A stretch of 64,000 bases of DNA from Streptococcus sp. X13SY08 (lineage in GTDB: Bacteria; Bacillota; Bacilli; Lactobacillales; Streptococcaceae). The stretch lies in contig NZ_LFYO02000002.1 of assembly GCF_001182825.2 (NCBI RefSeq), forward strand, positions 62,001 through 126,000. The letters run 5' to 3'. The notes below the pieces were generated by a model, which made no database searches, had not been told where the DNA came from, and was given only the letters and a program-made list of their open reading frames with translations. Below are positions 18,322 to 27,395 of this stretch, piece by piece; the stretch's first letter is position 1, and each line of letters opens with the position of its first letter. The position numbers and the translations under genes are program-made.

Positions 18322-19983
18322 GTCCACTTTGAAACGGATGATGGCCTATGTCAACCGCTACAAGTGGTGGACCATTTTAGCACTCGTCTTCATTTTTTTT
18401 GACCACTCTGACTCGGATGGCAGTGCCTCTGATAGCTCAGTATTATATTGACCATTATGTAGCTAAGGACATTGCAGCCTCAGGCCTATGGCTTCTAGGA
18501 ATCTATTATTTGATTTTCCTTTTGCGCGTAGTTTTTTCCTTCATCGGAAATTATACTTTTTCAAAGGTGGCCTATAGTATTGTGCGCGACATGCGGCAGG
18601 AAACCTTCGCCAATATCCAGCGCTTAGGCATGTCTTATTTTGATAAAACGCCTGCAGGATCCATTGTTTCTCGCATTACCAATGATACTCAAGCAGTGGC
18701 TGATATGTTTGGTACTGTGTTTTCCAGCTTTCTGTCATCTGCCTTTATCTTTACAGCAACTCTGGTGACCATGCTACGCCTTAATTGGCAATTAACGCTT
18801 TATATTTTGCCATTTTTACCAATTATTTGGGGATCAATCCGGCTGTACCGTAAGCTGTCTAATGAGCTGGTTATGATGACTCGACGGAAACTCAGTGATA
18901 TCAACGTCAAATTGGCTGAATCTATCGAGGGAATGCGGATTATACAAGCCTTTCGTCAGGAAGAGCGTCCATCAATGTTAATTCTCTCTTTTTGCGTCCA
19001 GCTATGTCTGTCCTGAAGATTTTGGCATATGCAGTAATTTTGACCTTCTTTGGTCTCAACTGGCAAACGGCGAGTTTCACAGCTGGGATTATGTATGCTT
19101 TTATTCAGTATATCAACCAGCTCTTTGATCCGCTCATTGACGTGACACAGAATTTTGCGACCTTGCAGACATCAATGATTTCTGCGAAGCGCGTTTTTGC
19201 CATGATGGATGAGAAGGATTTTGAGCCCATTCAGGCAGGTCACGATGTAGCGATTCAGTCTGGTAATATTGAATTCAAAAATGTTAGTTTTTCTTACGAT
19301 GGTAAACATGATGTTCTCAAACATATCTCCTTCAGGGTCAATCAGGGTGAAACTATTGCCTTTGTGGGTCATACAGGTTCTGGAAAATCGTCCATCATCA
19401 ATCTTTTTATGCGCTTTTATGAATTTGAACGTGGCCAGATTTTAATTCATGGTGTGGATATCAAGGATTACCATCAAGAAGAATTGCGCCAGCAAATTGG
19501 TCTGGTCTTACAAGAACCCTTCCTCTACCACGGGACGATTGAAAGCAATATTCGTATGTACCAAAAGGATTTGACGCGAGAAGACGTAGTGGCTGCGGCC
19601 AAGTTTGTTGATGCGGATGAATTTATCAGCCTCCTGCCGAAAGGTTATGAAAATCCTGTGACTGAGAGAGGAACGACACTTTCCTCTGGTCAGTGCCAAC
19701 TCATTGCCTTTGCAAGAACCGTTGCTGCTGAGCCCAAAATCTTAATCTTGGATGAAGCAACAGCCAATATTGACTCAGAGACAGAAGAAGTCATCCAGAC
19801 TTCCCTTAAAAAATGCGTCAAGGGAGAACAACGATCGCTATTGCTCATCGCTTGTCTACCATTCAAGATGCAGATTGTATCTACGTCCTTGACAAGGGAC
19901 AAATTATCGAAGCAGGAACGCATGATGAGCTTCTTGCTCTCGGCGGAACCTATCAAAAAATGTATCAGCTGCAAGCTGGTATG
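18299..19983 (+). pseudogene. ABC exporter, subunit B (multiple breaks)
   Basis: Partner half-transporter, starting with MKKEKTSKSTLKRMMAYV inside the end of subunit A. Lesions: T8 near 18393 (T9 restores frame into LTTLTRMAVPLIAQYY); near 18970 the text jumps from IIQAFRQEER to INVNSLFLRPAMSVLK, a loss of ~21-24 residues in the intracellular loop; near 19812 A6 instead of A7 before [14 protein letters not shown]. Walker A GHTGSGKSS and Walker B LILDEATANID have the catalytic Glu, but the signature reads LSSGQCQL where LSSGQRQL is usual. The C-terminus runs directly into flavoprotein sequence at about 19981. Confidence 0.85.
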
Positions 19984-21028
19984 AATGCTTCGGAAACTAA
20001 ATTCCAAAAAGAACAAGGAATTGAAGATAGCAACGATCTCTTCTACGAAGAAACATTTAAAGGTGGTAAAGGTACCAACGATAAAGAATTGCTTCGTTAT
20101 CTTGTAGATAATTCAGCTTCAGCCATTGACTAGTTGGATAGCATGAATATTACTCTTGATAACATTACAACAACTGGTGGTATGAGCGTCACTCGTACTC
20201 ACCGTCCAGCGGATGGTTTAGCAGTGGGTCGTTACCTAGTTGACGGACTGTATGCTAATGTGACAGAGCGTAAAATTCCTACATTTGTGAATGCGGATGT
20301 AACAGAGTTATCTGATAAAGATGGCATGGTTACTGGTGTAACCGTTAAAATTGATGGTAAAGAAAAAAGGTTGCGGCTAAATCAGTTGTGCTTGCAACAG
20401 GTGGTTTCGGTGCCAACATGGAAATGGTTACTAAATTAAAACCTGAGTTGAAAGGGTATGTTACAACAAACCAAAAAGGTTCTACAGGTGACGGGATTGC
20501 TCTTGCAGAAAAAGAAGGTGCTGCGACAGTTGACTTGGAACAAATTCAAATTCACCCATCTGTTGAGCAAAAAACAGCTTACTTGATTACTGAGGCTGTT
20601 CGTGGTGAAGGAGCTATCCTTCTTAACAGTAAAGGTGAGCGTTTTGTTAATGAATTAGAAACTCGCGATACGGTTTCTGCAGCCATTAACGCTTTAGATC
20701 CAAACTATGCATATGTAGTCTTTGACAATGCTCTTCGTGGTCGTGTAAAAGCTATCGAACAATACACGAAGCAACATTGAAAACAACTTTGGATACATGG
20801 AACAAGTCTGTTGCAGATAAATCAGATGCAGCCTTTGGTCGTACAACAGGTATGGATGAAGATTTATCACAAGCACCTTACTACGCTATCAAAGTGGCAC
20901 CAGGTATTCACCATACTGAAGTGACAGGTGGTATCCACGGTCAAAACCGTATCGGTGGTAATGCAGTTGCAGATATTATTATCTTTGGTCGTCAAGCTGG
21001 TACTCAATCAGCGGCACACGCAAAATAA
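19981..21028 (+). pseudogene. Fumarate-reductase-type FAD flavoprotein, internal and 3' fragments
   Basis: Begins at [20 protein letters not shown], an internal part of soluble fumarate reductase / flavocytochrome c-like proteins, joined straight to the ABC transporter; the FAD-binding N-terminus is missing. Then TAG at 20131 where family members have Trp (SAID-W-LDSM), a 1-nt shift near 20368 (KIDGKEK to AAKSVVLATGGFGAN), a gap with frame change near 20775 (EQYTK to TLDTWNKSV), and an in-frame gap near 20912 (PGIHHT to EVTGGIHGQNRIGGNA). The FAD-contact GGIHGQNRIGGNA end survives. Such enzymes reduce fumarate or related enoates. Confidence 0.85.
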
Positions 21029-21039
21029 ATTTAACAGGA

Positions 21040-21073
21040 ACAGAAATGTGGCTCTTGGTCGCATTTCTTTTTC
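21040..21073 (+). terminator. Terminator after the flavoprotein
   Basis: AGAAATG ... CATTTCT followed by TTTTC. Confidence 0.7.
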
Positions 21074-21112
21074 TATTTTGATAGAATGAAGAAAAAGCAA
21101 AAGGAGTTTTCT

Positions 21113-21496
21113 ATGGGTATTTTTTCAGGTTTACTAGGAAATGCATCTCAAAAAGATAATGAGCAAGTAGAGCGTCAACTAGAGACTATCTTGGTGGCAG
21201 GTGAACGTGTAGAATTAGCTTTTTCTTTGGTGCGTGATTTAATTGTTTTTACAGAAAGACGCTTGATTTTGGTGGATAGGCAAGGAATGACAGGCAAGAA
21301 AACCTCTTACAAATCCATTCCCTACCGTTCGATTTCACGTTTTACGGTGGAAACTTCTGGTCATTTCGATTTGGATGCAGAATTAAAAATTTGGATTAGC
21401 TCTGCTATGGAACCTGCCGAAACGCTACAATTTAAGAGTGATAAAAATGTCGTGGAAATTCAGCAAGCATTGGCTGCTGCGGTCCTAGGTTATTAG
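21113..21496 (+). CDS. Bacterial PH-domain protein
   Basis: 127 residues, intact. Almost the whole chain is a bacterial Pleckstrin-homology domain (VERQLETILVAGERVELAFSL, LIVFTERRLILVDRQG, KTSYKSIPYRSISRF). No membrane helix; cytoplasmic. Role unknown. ATG 21113 follows GGAG closely; an upstream in-frame codon has no SD. Followed by its own terminator, so a single-gene unit. Confidence 0.85.
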   Translation: MGIFSGLLGNASQKDNEQVERQLETILVAGERVELAFSLVRDLIVFTERRLILVDRQGMTGKKTSYKSIPYRSISRFTVETSGHFDLDAELKIWISSAMEPAETLQFKSDKNVVEIQQALAAAVLGY

Positions 21497-21504
21497 TTTA
21501 AAAA

Positions 21505-21532
21505 TGTCTCATCTTAGGATGAGATTTTTTTG
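21505..21532 (+). terminator. Terminator after the PH-domain gene
   Basis: TCTCATC TTAG GATGAGA followed by T7. Confidence 0.92.
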
Positions 21533-21577
21533 TGAAAACGTATTTTTAACTCATGGCTCTAGGAATTTACTGAAAAG

Positions 21578-21759
21578 TATGGTACACTAGATAGGTTGTC
21601 AATCGCAAAGAACTTGTGGTCTTATGACTTAGGGAGATTGCTCCCGCGTGAAAAATGATTATTGAAAAATAATGGAAACTGTTGGCAACATGATCTAGAG
21701 TCATTCAACTACAAGCTAGATAAGACGGCTTCGCACCGTCTTTTAGAAAAGAGAATACA
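21578..21759 (+). ncRNA. Structured leader or small RNA upstream of the RNA helicase
   Basis: An extended -10 (TGGTACACT near 21585) starts a ~130-160 nt untranslated stretch with no ORF. It ends in the stem AAGACGG / CCGTCTT with a TTCG-containing loop and TTTT, only 15 nt before the helicase TTG start. This is either a terminator-ended small RNA or an attenuating 5' UTR. No Rfam family is recognised by eye. Confidence 0.5.
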
Positions 21760-23321
21760 TTGAAATTTACAGAATTTAACTTATCAGAAGATATTTTATC
21801 TGCAGTCGTGACGGCTGGCTTTGAAACACCGTCTCCTATTCAGGAATTGACCATTCCCCTTGCACTTGAAGGTAAGGATGTCATTGGTCAAGCGCAGACT
21901 GGTACAGGTAAAACGGCAGCATTTGGCTTGCCAACTTTAGAAAAAATCCATACAGAAGATAATACCATTCAAGCCCTCGTGATTGCTCCAACGCGTGAGT
22001 TGGCAGTTCAGTCACAAGAAGAACTCTTCCGCTTTGGTCGTGACAAGGGCGTTAAAGTCCGCTCTGTATATGGCGGATCAAGCATTGAAAAACAAATCAA
22101 AGCCTTGAAATCAGGGGCCCATATCGTTGTCGGCACACCTGGTCGTCTCTTGGACTTGATTAAACGCAAAGCCTTGAAATTGGACAAGATTGAGACGTTG
22201 ATTTTGGACGAGGCAGATGAAATGCTTAACATGGGCTTCCTTGAGGATATCGAAGCTATCATTAGCCGTGTGCCAGAGGAACGCCAAACGCTTCTTTTCT
22301 CAGCAACCATGCCAGATGCTATCAAGCGTATCGGTGTCCAATTTATGAAACAGCCTGAGCATGTGAAGATTGAGGCAAAAGAATTGACCAACGTCAATGT
22401 AGACCAATACTATCTTCGTGTAAAAGAGCAAGAAAAATTTGATACCATGACACGCCTCATGGATGTAGACCAGCCAGAATTGTCTATCGTGTTTGGTCGG
22501 ACAAAACGTCGTGTAGGGATCTTGATCAAAATAAACGTCTTCGTGTCATTCGCGATTTCAAGAATGATCAAATTGATATCTTGGTTGCAACAGACGTTGC
22601 AGCGCGTGGTTTGGACATTTCAGGTGTAACCCACGTTTACAACTATGATATTCCGCAAGATCCAGAAAGCTATGTTCACCGCATTGGTCGAACTGGTCGT
22701 GCTGGTAAATCTGGTCAATCCATCACCTTTGTTTCTCCAAATGAAATGGGTTATCTTCAAATCATTGAGAACTTGACCAAAAAACGCATGAAAGGTCTCA
22801 AACCAGCAACTGCTGAAGAGGCTTTCCAAGCTAAGAAAAAAGTAGCACTCAAGAAAATCGAACGTGATTTTGCGGATGAAGCGATTCGTTCTAACTTTGA
22901 TAAATTCAAGGGTGATGCTATTCAATTGGCACAAGAATTCACACCAGAAGAATTGGCGCTCTATATCTTGACCCTAACAGTTCAAGATCCAGATAGCATG
23001 CCAGAAGTGGAAATTGCCCGTGAAAAACCATTACCATTTAAGCCATCCGGCAATGGATTTGGTGGAAAAGGTAAAGGTGGCCGCGGAGGACGCGACCGTG
23101 ATCGTGGTGGACGAGGCAATCGTGACCGCAATGACCGTGGTGGCTATCGTGGAGATCGTCGTCGTGATCGTGATGATCGTGAAGGTGGTCGTCGCGACTT
23201 CAAACGCCGCGATGATAAATTCAAACGCGATAATCGCCGTCAAGACAACAAAAAACCACATAAAAACACTTCAAGTGAAAAGAAAACAGGGTTTGTTATC
23301 CGTAATAAAGGTGATAAATAA
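21760..23321 (+). pseudogene. cshA: DEAD-box ATP-dependent RNA helicase, CshA-type (internal gap)
   Basis: RNA helicase of the degradosome and cold-adaptation type. Motifs: [54 protein letters not shown], then in another frame [20 protein letters not shown] and [13 protein letters not shown], and a long RGG/Arg-Asp-rich basic tail for RNA binding. The break near 22515 goes from FGRTKRRV to [14 protein letters not shown]; about 19 residues (~55 nt) of motif IV region are missing. TTG start with AAAAGAGA upstream. The symbol follows Bacillus usage. Confidence 0.88.
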
Positions 23322-23322
23322 G

Positions 23323-23353
23323 AAGAATGCTCTCATAGAGGGCGTTTTTTTGT
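23323..23353 (+). terminator. Terminator after the helicase
   Basis: GCTCTC ATA GAGGGC followed by T7; one mismatch. Confidence 0.75.
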
Positions 23354-23368
23354 TTACTTGCCATCAAC

Positions 23369-23445
23369 TTTAAGAAAATCCTAAGCACTATTTAAGAAAT
23401 AGTTAATATTTGGCTTAGAAGTGCTTAATTTCCTCTTGTTATACT
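23369..23445 (+). promoter_or_regulatory. Sae-type direct-repeat operator and promoter of the SSURE surface protein gene
   Basis: Hexamers related to TTTAAG begin at 23369, 23380, 23391, 23402 and 23413: an exact 11-nt period. The pair TTTAA-N6-GTTAA is one base from the S. aureus SaeR site GTTAA-N6-GTTAA. The last repeat starts 27 nt before the extended -10 TTGTTATACT (TATACT at 23440). No good -35 is present, as expected for activation by an OmpR-family regulator. Confidence 0.7.
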
Positions 23446-23486
23446 TTATTCAACAATATGTAACAAAGAGAAAAGAGGAAAATCTT

Positions 23487-24515
23487 ATGAAAATGAAAAA
23501 ATCAACTAACCCATACCAATCATCAGTTTATCAAACATGGACCATCCGCCTATTCAGTGTAGGAACTGCCTCAGTCCTACTAGCGAGTGGAGTTTTTGCC
23601 TTAGTAAGCCCGGTAACAAGGGTTGGTGCGCAGGAAACTCCAGTTGCAGAAACAGTTATGTCTATGGAAGTGCCAATGAAGGCTTCAATGATGGACGCGA
23701 CCACTGTGAATCCTACTGCAAAAACTCCAGAAGTGGTTCCTGCTCTTGAGGTAGCACCTGCTAGTGATGCGATCATGATGGACATGATCACAACAGTTGA
23801 CCAAGTCAAGGACGCTCTCGCCAACAATATCCAAGAGCAGACAGAGGTGCCAGCATCTTACCTCAAAGCAGCGCAAGTACCTGGACCATTCACAGCAGGT
23901 GTGAATCAGGTGATTCCTTTTGAAGCTTTTGGTGGTGATGGCATGTTAACACGTCTCTTGTTGAAAGCAGCCAATGGTGCGCCGTGGTCAGATAATGGTA
24001 CAGCTATGAACGCTGCTCTACTACCAGTTGATAACCTCAGTAAAGGCAGCTATTTCTACCAAGTAGCTCTTGATGGTAATGCAGCGGGCTTGGAAGATCA
24101 AGCACTGTTGGATCAATTGAGAGCGAATGGTACCCATACTTACCAAGCAACAGTGACCGTTTACGGTGCCAAAGATGGCATGGCAGACGTGATGAATGTG
24201 ATTGGTCAAAAGATGGTAAACGTGACCGTTCATCAAGAAATGGACATGATGGGTCAAGATAAAAATGCAATGAGCATGAAAGATAAGATGGATCAAGACT
24301 CTATGCAAACGATGACAGGTCAAGATGGCATGATGTCAGAAGGAAAAGACATGATGACTAAACCCATGTCTATGGATAGCCATAAAAAAGCGACCAAAGC
24401 ATTGCCTTCAACTGGTGAAGAAAGCCATTCGATTGTCACTTTAATAGGAATTATTTTAGCGGCTACCATTGCAGGTGTGTCTTTCTTGAAATTTACATCT
24501 AAAAAAGATGCTTAA
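23487..24515 (+). CDS. pbsP: PbsP-like LPXTG surface protein with one SSURE domain and Met/Lys-rich region
   Basis: 342 residues. YSIRK-like signal (TIRLFSVGTASVLLASG), then a variable Met/Pro/Val region, then one SSURE domain beginning near residue 145 (QVPGPFTAGVNQVIPFEAF ... YFYQVALDGNAAGLEDQ). Residues ~250-310 are very rich in Met with Lys, Asp and Gln, with 14 Met in about 52 residues. The end is LPSTGEE, a hydrophobic helix and KKDA: a sortase A wall anchor. GBS PbsP has two SSURE domains, an MK-rich region and LPXTG; it binds plasminogen and fibronectin-type ligands. Here only one SSURE is present. saeRS follows directly. Confidence 0.85.
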   Translation: MKMKKSTNPYQSSVYQTWTIRLFSVGTASVLLASGVFALVSPVTRVGAQETPVAETVMSMEVPMKASMMDATTVNPTAKTPEVVPALEVAPASDAIMMDMITTVDQVKDALANNIQEQTEVPASYLKAAQVPGPFTAGVNQVIPFEAFGGDGMLTRLLLKAANGAPWSDNGTAMNAALLPVDNLSKGSYFYQVALDGNAAGLEDQALLDQLRANGTHTYQATVTVYGAKDGMADVMNVIGQKMVNVTVHQEMDMMGQDKNAMSMKDKMDQDSMQTMTGQDGMMSEGKDMMTKPMSMDSHKKATKALPSTGEESHSIVTLIGIILAATIAGVSFLKFTSKKDA

Positions 24516-24556
24516 TTGCGAAAAGACCTTCCAAATTATATGGAGCTTTATAGAGG

Positions 24557-24589
24557 ATAGTGTTATACTAAAGAGAAGTATAACACTAT
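24557..24589 (+). promoter_or_regulatory. 13-bp perfect inverted repeat between pbsP and saeR
   Basis: ATAGTGTTATACT (24557-24569) and AGTATAACACTAT (24577-24589) with a 7-nt loop and trailing TTTT. The left arm contains an extended -10 (TGTTATACT). It could be a weak terminator after pbsP, an operator over a saeR promoter, or both. Confidence 0.55.
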
Positions 24590-24609
24590 TTTCCATACTG
24601 GAGTAAAAG

Positions 24610-25232
24610 ATGAATTATAGAATTTTATTAGTGGATGATGAACCTGAGATTATTGACATCAATCAACGGTATCTTAAACAGGCAGGCTATGAAGTGGAAA
24701 TTGCCCATAATGGTGTTGAGGCACTTCATCAGGTCAAGATCTCTTCTTTTCATATGATTATCACAGATATTATGATGCCTCAGATGGATGGTTATGATTT
24801 GATCAGTGAAGTTTTGGTGCTTCATCCAGACCAACCTTTTCTCTTTATTACGGCAAAAATTTCGGAACCAGATAAGATTTATTCTTTGAGCTTGGGAGCA
24901 GATGATTTTATTTCTAAACCTTTTAGCCCGAGAGAATTGGTTTTGCGCGTCAACAATATTTTAAAGCGTATTTATGGGCAACAAGAATCGCAGGATGCAT
25001 TGACCGTAGGGGATTTGACCATGAATTATGCCAGACGAGGGCAAGTCATAAAAATCGTGTGTTTTCAAAGACTGAGCTTTATGAAAAAATCTGGGAAGCC
25101 AACTATATGGATGATACCAATACGCTCAATGTTCACATTCATTCTCTGCGAAATGATTTGGCAAAATTTAGTACAGACCAGACGCCGTCCATTAAGACTG
25201 TCTGGGGATTAGGGTACAAATTAGAGGATTAG
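24610..25232 (+). pseudogene. saeR: SaeR-like response regulator (internal gap)
   Basis: OmpR-family regulator. Receiver domain is complete: LLVDDEPEIID, phospho-Asp in ITDIMMPQMDGYD, ITAK, and GADDFISKPFSPRELVLRVNN, which is very close to S. aureus SaeR. Near 25050 the frame breaks after NYARRGQVI and the winged helix resumes in another frame (KNRVFSKTELYEKIWEANYM ... VWGLGYKLED, stop 25230-25232). About 20 residues (~60-65 nt) between are missing. The DNA recognition helix (NTLNVHIHSLRND) is retained. Stop is 1 nt before saeS. Confidence 0.88.
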
Positions 25233-25233
25233 T

Positions 25234-26277
25234 ATGAAATTAAAATATTATATCATTGTGGGCTATCTTGTTTCCATTGTGATCACGGTTTTGGGTGTCT
25301 TTTTCGGGGTCAGTCGCATGTTGGTTGATGGCAAGGAAGTGACCTATATTTTGCTCATCACAGTTTTAGCAGGTCTCGTAGGGGCCTTGATTAGCTTACT
25401 TTTATTGACAAGGGTTTTTCGTTCACTTGGCAAATTAAAACGCAAGATGAAAGACTTGTCCATTAGAAAATTTGACACAAAAAGTCATATTCAATCACCT
25501 TTGGAATTTAGAGAATTGGAAAGTAGTTTCAATCAGATGGCATCTGAATTGAAGGATACCTTTGAATCCTTAGCGGCGAGTGAGAAAGAAAAAGCTACGA
25601 TAGTAGCGCAATTAACTCATGACATCAAAACGCCCATTACCTCTATCCAAGCGACGGTCGAAGGGGTTTTGGATGGTGTGATTCCGGCTGACGAAGTGCA
25701 TCACTATCTCAAAACAGTGGGACGTCAGACCAATCGCCTTAACAAATTGGTAGAAGAATTGAATTTTTTGACCTTGGAAACACTAGATGGTCCATTGCAA
25801 AATGGTCAGCACCAAACCATTTATTTGGATAAAATGCTGCTGGAGATTTTGTCCGAATTTCAGTTGAAAATCGAACAAGAAAAACGTCAAATTGACTTGT
25901 TTGTTGCTCCGCAGGTGGCAAAGATAAAAAGCGATTATGATAAATTATCTCGTATTCTCTTAAATCTGATTACCAATGCTTTTAAGTACTCAAAAGAAGG
26001 AACCACACTCACCATTCGTGCGATGGGTGATGATAAGCAGATTCGTATTGCTATCGTGGATCAAGGAATGGGAATTAAGGAAGCGGAGTTAGAAGCTATT
26101 TTCAAGCGTCTCTATCGTGTAGAAGCTTCTCGGAATATGGAAACGGGCGGACATGGTTTAGGGCTCTATATTGCTCGTCAGTTAGCCCATCAACTGGGTG
26201 GCGAAATAACGGTGGACAGCCAATATGGCAAGGGAAGTACCTTCACTTTGCTGTTGAATAGGAGCCAGACCAAATGA
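25234..26277 (+). CDS. saeS: SaeS-like sensor histidine kinase
   Basis: 347 residues, intact. Two transmembrane helices (residues ~5-25 and ~38-60) joined by only ~10 outside residues, as in S. aureus SaeS, an intramembrane-sensing kinase. HAMP-like linker, then the H-box LTHDIKTPITSIQ, N-box ILLNLITNAFKYS, G1 VDQGMGI and G2 GGHGLGLYIARQLA. Likely phosphorylates the adjacent SaeR-like regulator. Its stop overlaps the start of the GNAT gene. Confidence 0.9.
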   Translation: MKLKYYIIVGYLVSIVITVLGVFFGVSRMLVDGKEVTYILLITVLAGLVGALISLLLLTRVFRSLGKLKRKMKDLSIRKFDTKSHIQSPLEFRELESSFNQMASELKDTFESLAASEKEKATIVAQLTHDIKTPITSIQATVEGVLDGVIPADEVHHYLKTVGRQTNRLNKLVEELNFLTLETLDGPLQNGQHQTIYLDKMLLEILSEFQLKIEQEKRQIDLFVAPQVAKIKSDYDKLSRILLNLITNAFKYSKEGTTLTIRAMGDDKQIRIAIVDQGMGIKEAELEAIFKRLYRVEASRNMETGGHGLGLYIARQLAHQLGGEITVDSQYGKGSTFTLLLNRSQTK

Positions 26278-26684
26278 ATATCAGGCAAGAAAGTCATTTA
26301 GAGCTTGCTGAGGTTTTGCCACTCTATGAAGCAGTAGGCTGGACCAATTATAGTCGTAATCCTGCTATGTTGGAACAAGCATTCAAGCAGACTTTGTTTG
26401 TTTTGACGGCGCGTGACCAAGGAAAGTTGGTAGGACTATTACGAGCAGTTGGCGACGGCGCATCTATCCTTTTTATTCAGGATATCATTGTATTGCCAGA
26501 TTACCAACGTCAAGGAATTGGGCGAAGGCTCATGCAAGAAACTTTGGAACATTTTTCCCATGTCTACCAAATTCATCTCTTGACAGATCAAACGCAAAAG
26601 ACCCCAGAATTCTATACTTCAGTTGGCTTTTCAGATGTAGAAACTATTCGTTGCAGAGCTTTCACCTTAGTGGAGAAAAAGTAA
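26274..26684 (+). CDS. GNAT-family N-acetyltransferase
   Basis: 136 residues. Acetyl-CoA-binding core visible: FIQDIIVLPDYQRQGIGRRLMQE (motif A, Q/RxxGxG/A as RQGIGR), and the C-terminal YTSVGF. Substrate unknown. ATG overlaps the saeS stop (ATGA), so it is translated with the two-component system; a strong terminator ends the unit. Confidence 0.88.
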   Translation: MNIRQESHLELAEVLPLYEAVGWTNYSRNPAMLEQAFKQTLFVLTARDQGKLVGLLRAVGDGASILFIQDIIVLPDYQRQGIGRRLMQETLEHFSHVYQIHLLTDQTQKTPEFYTSVGFSDVETIRCRAFTLVEKK

Positions 26685-26696
26685 AAAAAGTTATCA

Positions 26697-26727
26697 GCAA
26701 CGCCCCCTTTAATGGGGGCGTTTTTTG
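26697..26727 (+). terminator. Terminator after the saeRS-GNAT operon
   Basis: AACGCCCCC TTTAAT GGGGGCGTT followed by T4-6. Confidence 0.95.
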
Positions 26728-26772
26728 GAATAAGGAAAGTATGATAAGATAAAACAAGAAAGGAGAAGTTGT

Positions 26773-27060
26773 ATGAAAAAGGATTTGAAGTTTGACTTCA
26801 TTGTTTTTATTTTTGGGGCTATGGTATGTGCTATTTGTTTGATGATGTTAGAAAAGCACTTATTTGAAGTACCATACATATTATTGGCTCTTTATTTTAT
26901 AGCTTGTCTCATTTGTTTTAGTTTTATAATGGACTATTGGGAAGAAAAAATCCCACGTCTTTCCTTGCTCCTTCGCCTTGTTTATCTGGTTTTCTATTTT
27001 TTGGCACCGATTATCTTCTTTAAAATGTGGCAAAATGATGAAGATGAGATTGGAAGATAA
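26773..27060 (+). CDS. Small membrane protein, three predicted helices
   Basis: 95 residues, not recognised. Helices at about 8-25, 32-54 and 63-84 (IVFIFGAMVCAICLMML, ILLALYFIACLICFSFIM, LLRLVYLVFYFLAPIIFF), with charged ends KKDLK and NDEDEIGR. SD AAAGGAGAAG upstream supports it. Convergent with the GIY-YIG gene across a shared terminator. Confidence 0.7.
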   Translation: MKKDLKFDFIVFIFGAMVCAICLMMLEKHLFEVPYILLALYFIACLICFSFIMDYWEEKIPRLSLLLRLVYLVFYFLAPIIFFKMWQNDEDEIGR

Positions 27061-27123
27061 TGTTCGAAGTATTTATTTTGGTATCTGTCAATATGCAGTC
27101 ATCGTGCAGCGCATAGGAAAAGA

Positions 27124-27157
27124 GAAAACACATGGCATCAGTCCATGTGTTTTTTCA
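27124..27157. terminator. Bidirectional terminator
   Basis: AAAACACATGG CATCAG TCCATGTGTTTT; it overlaps the last codons of the GIY-YIG gene on the minus strand. Confidence 0.9.
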
Positions 27158-27395
27158 TATAATCAAGTTTTTGTTTTCTTGTTTTTTGTTTAAAATAGGC
27201 TTCGGCGCTCATGGCTTCTTGTTTACTGGCGAATTCTTCTTGGTAGAGCAATGTAACGGGTAGACGGGCTCGTGTGTACTTAGCGCCTCTTCCCATATTA
27301 TGGGTCTGAACGCGTCTATCTACATTTGTCGTATAGCCTGTATAGAGCGTGCCATCCGCACATTCGAGGACATAGAGATAAGCCTTAGTTTCCAT
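27138..27395 (-). CDS. GIY-YIG nuclease-fold protein (UPF0213/YazA type)
   Basis: 85 residues from [21 protein letters not shown] core [17 protein letters not shown] then [20 protein letters not shown]; ends with the family's KKQK-type basic tail ([13 protein letters not shown]). Start lies inside the end of the preceding methyltransferase gene; an ATG three codons earlier is equally possible. The trmN6-yazA overlap is conserved in Firmicutes. Nucleic-acid cleavage is assumed from the fold only. Confidence 0.85.
   Translation of the reverse strand: METKAYLYVLECADGTLYTGYTTNVDRRVQTHNMGRGAKYTRARLPVTLLYQEEFASKQEAMSAEAYFKQKTRKQKLDYMKKHMD

Noticed and set aside
18385..18405. T8 run in the ABC exporter as a phase-variation tract
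   Set aside because: Homopolymer miscounts of one base occur in at least five other genes here, so error is the simpler reading.
23031..23261. Minus-strand ORF rich in Thr and Ile opposite the helicase tail
   Set aside because: It is the mirror of the Arg/Asp/Gly-rich RNA-binding tail codons; no start signal or promoter supports it.
24021..24323. His-rich minus-strand ORF opposite the Met-rich stalk
   Set aside because: CAT is the complement of ATG, so a Met-rich sense protein always gives a His-rich antisense frame.
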